The translations under genes and the position numbers were made by a program. Source: UBA6772 sp965183875 (GTDB taxonomy: Bacteria > Bacteroidota > Bacteroidia > Flavobacteriales > UBA7430). From it: DNA of 64,000 bases. Location: the NCBI GenBank assembly GCA_965183875.1, contig CBCYMK010000018.1:96791-160790 (forward strand). The letters are read 5' to 3'. The notes under the pieces were generated by a model. It was not told the origin of the DNA. It saw only the letters and a list, made by a program, of their open reading frames with translations, and did no database searches. Positions 61,638 to 64,000 of the stretch are shown here, one piece after another (position 1 is the stretch's first letter; every line of letters begins with the position of its first letter).

Positions 61638-63196
61638 TGAAAAAGACAGTAAATATAAATTTAGGGGGAGTAATATTCCATATCGATGAAGACGCATTTG
61701 AGCAATTAAACGCTTATTTATCAAGAATTAAATCTCATTACAACCAAGAAGAAGGATGTGAAGAAATTGCATCTGATATAGAGGCCAGAATAGCTGAGCT
61801 TCTACAAGAAAAGAATATACAGATTATTAGTATCTCCGATGTAAGTACAATTATATCTATTATGGGGGAGCCTGAGTCTTACGAAGAAGACGATACAGAA
61901 GAACCTGCTTCAAAAAGTGAAAAAAATTACACTAATAAAAAGGCAAAAAAGCGCATTTACAGAGATAAAGACAACGAAGTTATAGGTGGTGTTTGTAGTG
62001 GTATAGCAGCCTACTTTGATATTGACCCAGTGGTAATTCGCTTATTAGCACTTGTTGGCATGTTTGCTGGTGGCGGAGTTTTAGTGTATTTCATTTTATG
62101 GGCTATTATCCCAGAAGCTAAAACAACCGCACAGAAACTTCAGATGAAAGGTGAAAAAGTAAATGCCGAAAACATCAAAAAAACCATTCAAAAAGAATTT
62201 GAAGATTTAAAAAGCACTGTTGAAAATATTGATGCAAAAGACCAAAAAGACAAGGTTAAAAACATCTTCCAAAAAATCATTCGTTTTGTACTCAGTATAG
62301 TTGGGTACTTATTCAAGTTCATAGGGAAGTTTATAGGAATAATTCTATTTATCATGGGTGTAAGTTTATGCTTTATGATTGTAGCCAATATTTTTGGTTC
62401 AACAAGTGGTATAATCCATATAAATGGAAATAATATTAATCCATTAAACTTAAACCAATTTTTTCCGCTCTTATTCGACACTAGTAAATTTGGGAACCTC
62501 TCTCTTTTTGGATTGGCTCTATTTATTGGAATTCCTGTAATTCAAATTATATGGCTTTCGGTACGCATACTATTTAGCATCCCCAAACAATCGGCTACTA
62601 CAAGAACAATTATGGCTAGCTTATGGGTAATAGGTATTATTAGTATGATGTATATAGGCTCACAAAAAGCTACAGCGTTTAAAGTTCATGCCGCTACTAC
62701 AACAACAACAATATTAGAATCTACTTCAGATACCTTGAATATTGGTTTAGCAGAAAATGAGTATTTCAATACACATCAAAAAAGCAGCAGTTACCATTTC
62801 GATGAGGAACTAGAATCGCTTCTAGCTACTGATATCCGTTTGAATATAGAGAAATCTACTTCTGAGAATTTTGAGCTGGAGATAAGAAAAATTGCTAGTG
62901 GTGAAAGTCAGAAACAAGCAAAAATTAATGCGGGTAAAATTGACTATTACCACACAATAGAAGAAGGTGAACTGAGCTTAGACAACTACTTTTCTTTAGC
63001 CCAAGGCGAAGGATTTAGATTCCAGGAGATGGAATTAACGCTCTATATTCCACAAGGGAAAACTGTATATTTATACAATAGCACAAAATATATGATTTAC
63101 GATGTGGACAATAATTTAGACATGTACGATGAGTATATGGTAAACCACCACTGGGAGATGGGTAAATACGAACTTAACTGCACAGACTGCGACTAA
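61637..63196 (+). CDS. PspC domain membrane protein
   Basis: 519 residues. An N-terminal domain (1-90: INLGGVIFHIDEDAFEQLNAYLSR). A PspC domain (about 108-165: RIYRDKDNEVIGGVCSGIAAYFDIDP and a helix). Membrane helices at about 215-250, 285-310 and 330-345. A large C-terminal exposed beta domain (about 360-519). PspC proteins sense inner-membrane stress in enterobacteria; here the PadR pairing is the usual Bacteroidota context. Central gene of the operon. Confidence 0.92.
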   Translation: MKKTVNINLGGVIFHIDEDAFEQLNAYLSRIKSHYNQEEGCEEIASDIEARIAELLQEKNIQIISISDVSTIISIMGEPESYEEDDTEEPASKSEKNYTNKKAKKRIYRDKDNEVIGGVCSGIAAYFDIDPVVIRLLALVGMFAGGGVLVYFILWAIIPEAKTTAQKLQMKGEKVNAENIKKTIQKEFEDLKSTVENIDAKDQKDKVKNIFQKIIRFVLSIVGYLFKFIGKFIGIILFIMGVSLCFMIVANIFGSTSGIIHINGNNINPLNLNQFFPLLFDTSKFGNLSLFGLALFIGIPVIQIIWLSVRILFSIPKQSATTRTIMASLWVIGIISMMYIGSQKATAFKVHAATTTTTILESTSDTLNIGLAENEYFNTHQKSSSYHFDEELESLLATDIRLNIEKSTSENFELEIRKIASGESQKQAKINAGKIDYYHTIEEGELSLDNYFSLAQGEGFRFQEMELTLYIPQGKTVYLYNSTKYMIYDVDNNLDMYDEYMVNHHWEMGKYELNCTDCD

Positions 63197-63201
63197 GCAA
63201 T

Positions 63202-63393
63202 ATGAGGAAATTATATAGAAATAAAAGAGAAGGACAATTATTTGGGGTATGTGCCGGCTTGGCAGATCACTTCGATGTAGATCCTGTAATATTTAGAGTA
63301 GGTTTTGTATGTGCATTTATATTTGCGGGAATAGGCATACTCCCTTATTGTATTATGGCAATGATTATTCCTAACGATCCAAAATTTTTATAA
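63202..63393 (+). CDS. Small PspC domain protein
   Basis: 63 residues, a single PspC unit: KLYRNKREGQLFGVCAGLADHFDVDPVIFRV then a membrane helix and MIIPNDP. It repeats the PspC part of the preceding gene. 5 nt downstream of it. Confidence 0.92.
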   Translation: MRKLYRNKREGQLFGVCAGLADHFDVDPVIFRVGFVCAFIFAGIGILPYCIMAMIIPNDPKFL

Positions 63394-63394
63394 G

Positions 63395-64000
63395 ATGAAG
63401 AAGAATTTACTACTTATTTGTAGTCTACTCTCAGTAGCTACATTTGCGCAAGGTTATTTCCAACAGGAAGTAAACTACAAAATGGAGGTATCGTTAGACG
63501 ATAAAAACCATGAGATTACCGCCTTTCAAGAAATAGAATACCACAACAACTCTACTAGTTCATTAGATTCTATTTTCTTTCATTTATGGCCGAATGCCTA
63601 TAAGCATACAGAAACGGAATTAGCACAACAAATTCTAAAATCAGGACAAACAAACTTCTTATATGCTGAAGAAAATGACCGTGGTTTTATTGATGATTTA
63701 GACTTTAAAGTAGACAACAAAAAAGTATCGTGGGACTACTGGAATGGCAATGACGATATTGCGGTTCTTGTATTGAATGAATCCCTACAACCGGGTGCCA
63801 CAATAAACATAAGTACACCCTTCCATGTAAAAATCCCACTAGGAGTTTATTCTCGTTTGGGTCATATGGGCGAGTCTTATCAAATGACCCAATGGTATCC
63901 TAAACCAGCAGTGTTCGACCACGAAGGATGGCATCCCTTAAACTACTTATCACAAGGAGAATTTTACTCGGAGTTTGGATCGTATGATGTTAGCATTACC
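63395..64000 (+). CDS. M1 family metallopeptidase, N-terminal part
   Basis: 202 residues up to the window edge. Signal peptide (NLLLICSLLSVATFAQ). The N-terminal beta domain of M1 aminopeptidases follows: YFQQEVNYKMEVSLDDKNHEITAF, FFHLWPNAYKHTETEL, and MGESYQMTQWYPKPAVFDHEGW. The catalytic HExxH would lie beyond the window. It starts 1 nt after the small PspC gene, so it may belong to the same operon. Confidence 0.88.
   Translation, partial: MKKNLLLICSLLSVATFAQGYFQQEVNYKMEVSLDDKNHEITAFQEIEYHNNSTSSLDSIFFHLWPNAYKHTETELAQQILKSGQTNFLYAEENDRGFIDDLDFKVDNKKVSWDYWNGNDDIAVLVLNESLQPGATINISTPFHVKIPLGVYSRLGHMGESYQMTQWYPKPAVFDHEGWHPLNYLSQGEFYSEFGSYDVSIT

Overview
The window is AT-rich (roughly one third G+C by eye) and looks like a chromosomal segment of a Bacteroidota bacterium, most likely order Flavobacteriales. 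The reasons are families and gene orders typical of that group (BT_3928-type DoxX protein, DUF1599 beside folP and cdaA, DUF4294, DUF4252, LptD with a divergent amidase, pdhA-pdhC beside cdd, bacillithiol BshB1), TAnnTTTG-type promoter boxes, and weak Shine-Dalgarno signals with several TTG starts. No rRNA, tRNA or CRISPR array was recognised.

Layout: 1-2.5 kb holds an N-formylglutamate amidohydrolase-like gene, an ATP-grasp ligase, a possible tiny peptide frame and an Lrp regulator. 2.7-9.2 kb holds a YceI-like lipoprotein, aconitase, msrB, and two neighbouring genes (rocD and a DEAD-box helicase) broken by four single-base insertions. 9.4-14.3 kb is an accessory island: the C-terminal stump of a tyrosine recombinase, then genes separated by attC-like inverted-repeat sites. 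One site is split by a 1.86-kb group II intron whose removal restores a consensus attC core. 14.3-23.5 kb holds a helicase, LolA-like protein, ferritin, a tryptophan dioxygenase-paaABCD operon, bshB1 and ettA. 23.7-43.9 kb is mostly housekeeping: an ABC permease, folP, cdaA, pdxH, pdhAC, cdd, Fe-S electron-transfer proteins, MlaD-like protein, amidase, lptD, ddl and meaB. 43.9-55.0 kb includes a B12-radical SAM enzyme, a 62-bp duplication around a 345-bp insert, rsmG with an ECF sigma factor, tgt, lptF/G, ispE and accA. 55.2-59.1 kb is a second attC-like cassette array carrying a Crp-like regulator, HchA-like glyoxalase, nitroreductase, a membrane protein and a DHFR-like reductase. 59.3-64 kb holds a DUF4442 protein, a UbiA prenyltransferase, a PadR-PspC operon behind a perfect palindrome, and the start of an M1 peptidase.

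The main discovery candidate is the pair of integron-like arrays. In both, the right core at the start of a cassette is the reverse complement of the left core at its end, which is the signature of integron gene cassettes. All intact cassette genes point the same way. The first array follows an integrase remnant and carries an antisense group II intron exactly inside an attC core. No complete integrase is present, so the arrays look like a decayed integron or clusters of attC sites lacking an integrase.

Secondary points are the concentration of frameshifts at 7.3-8.1 kb (decay or assembly error), a Tgt lacking the usual zinc cysteines, and a slipped peptide frame beside the ATP-grasp gene.
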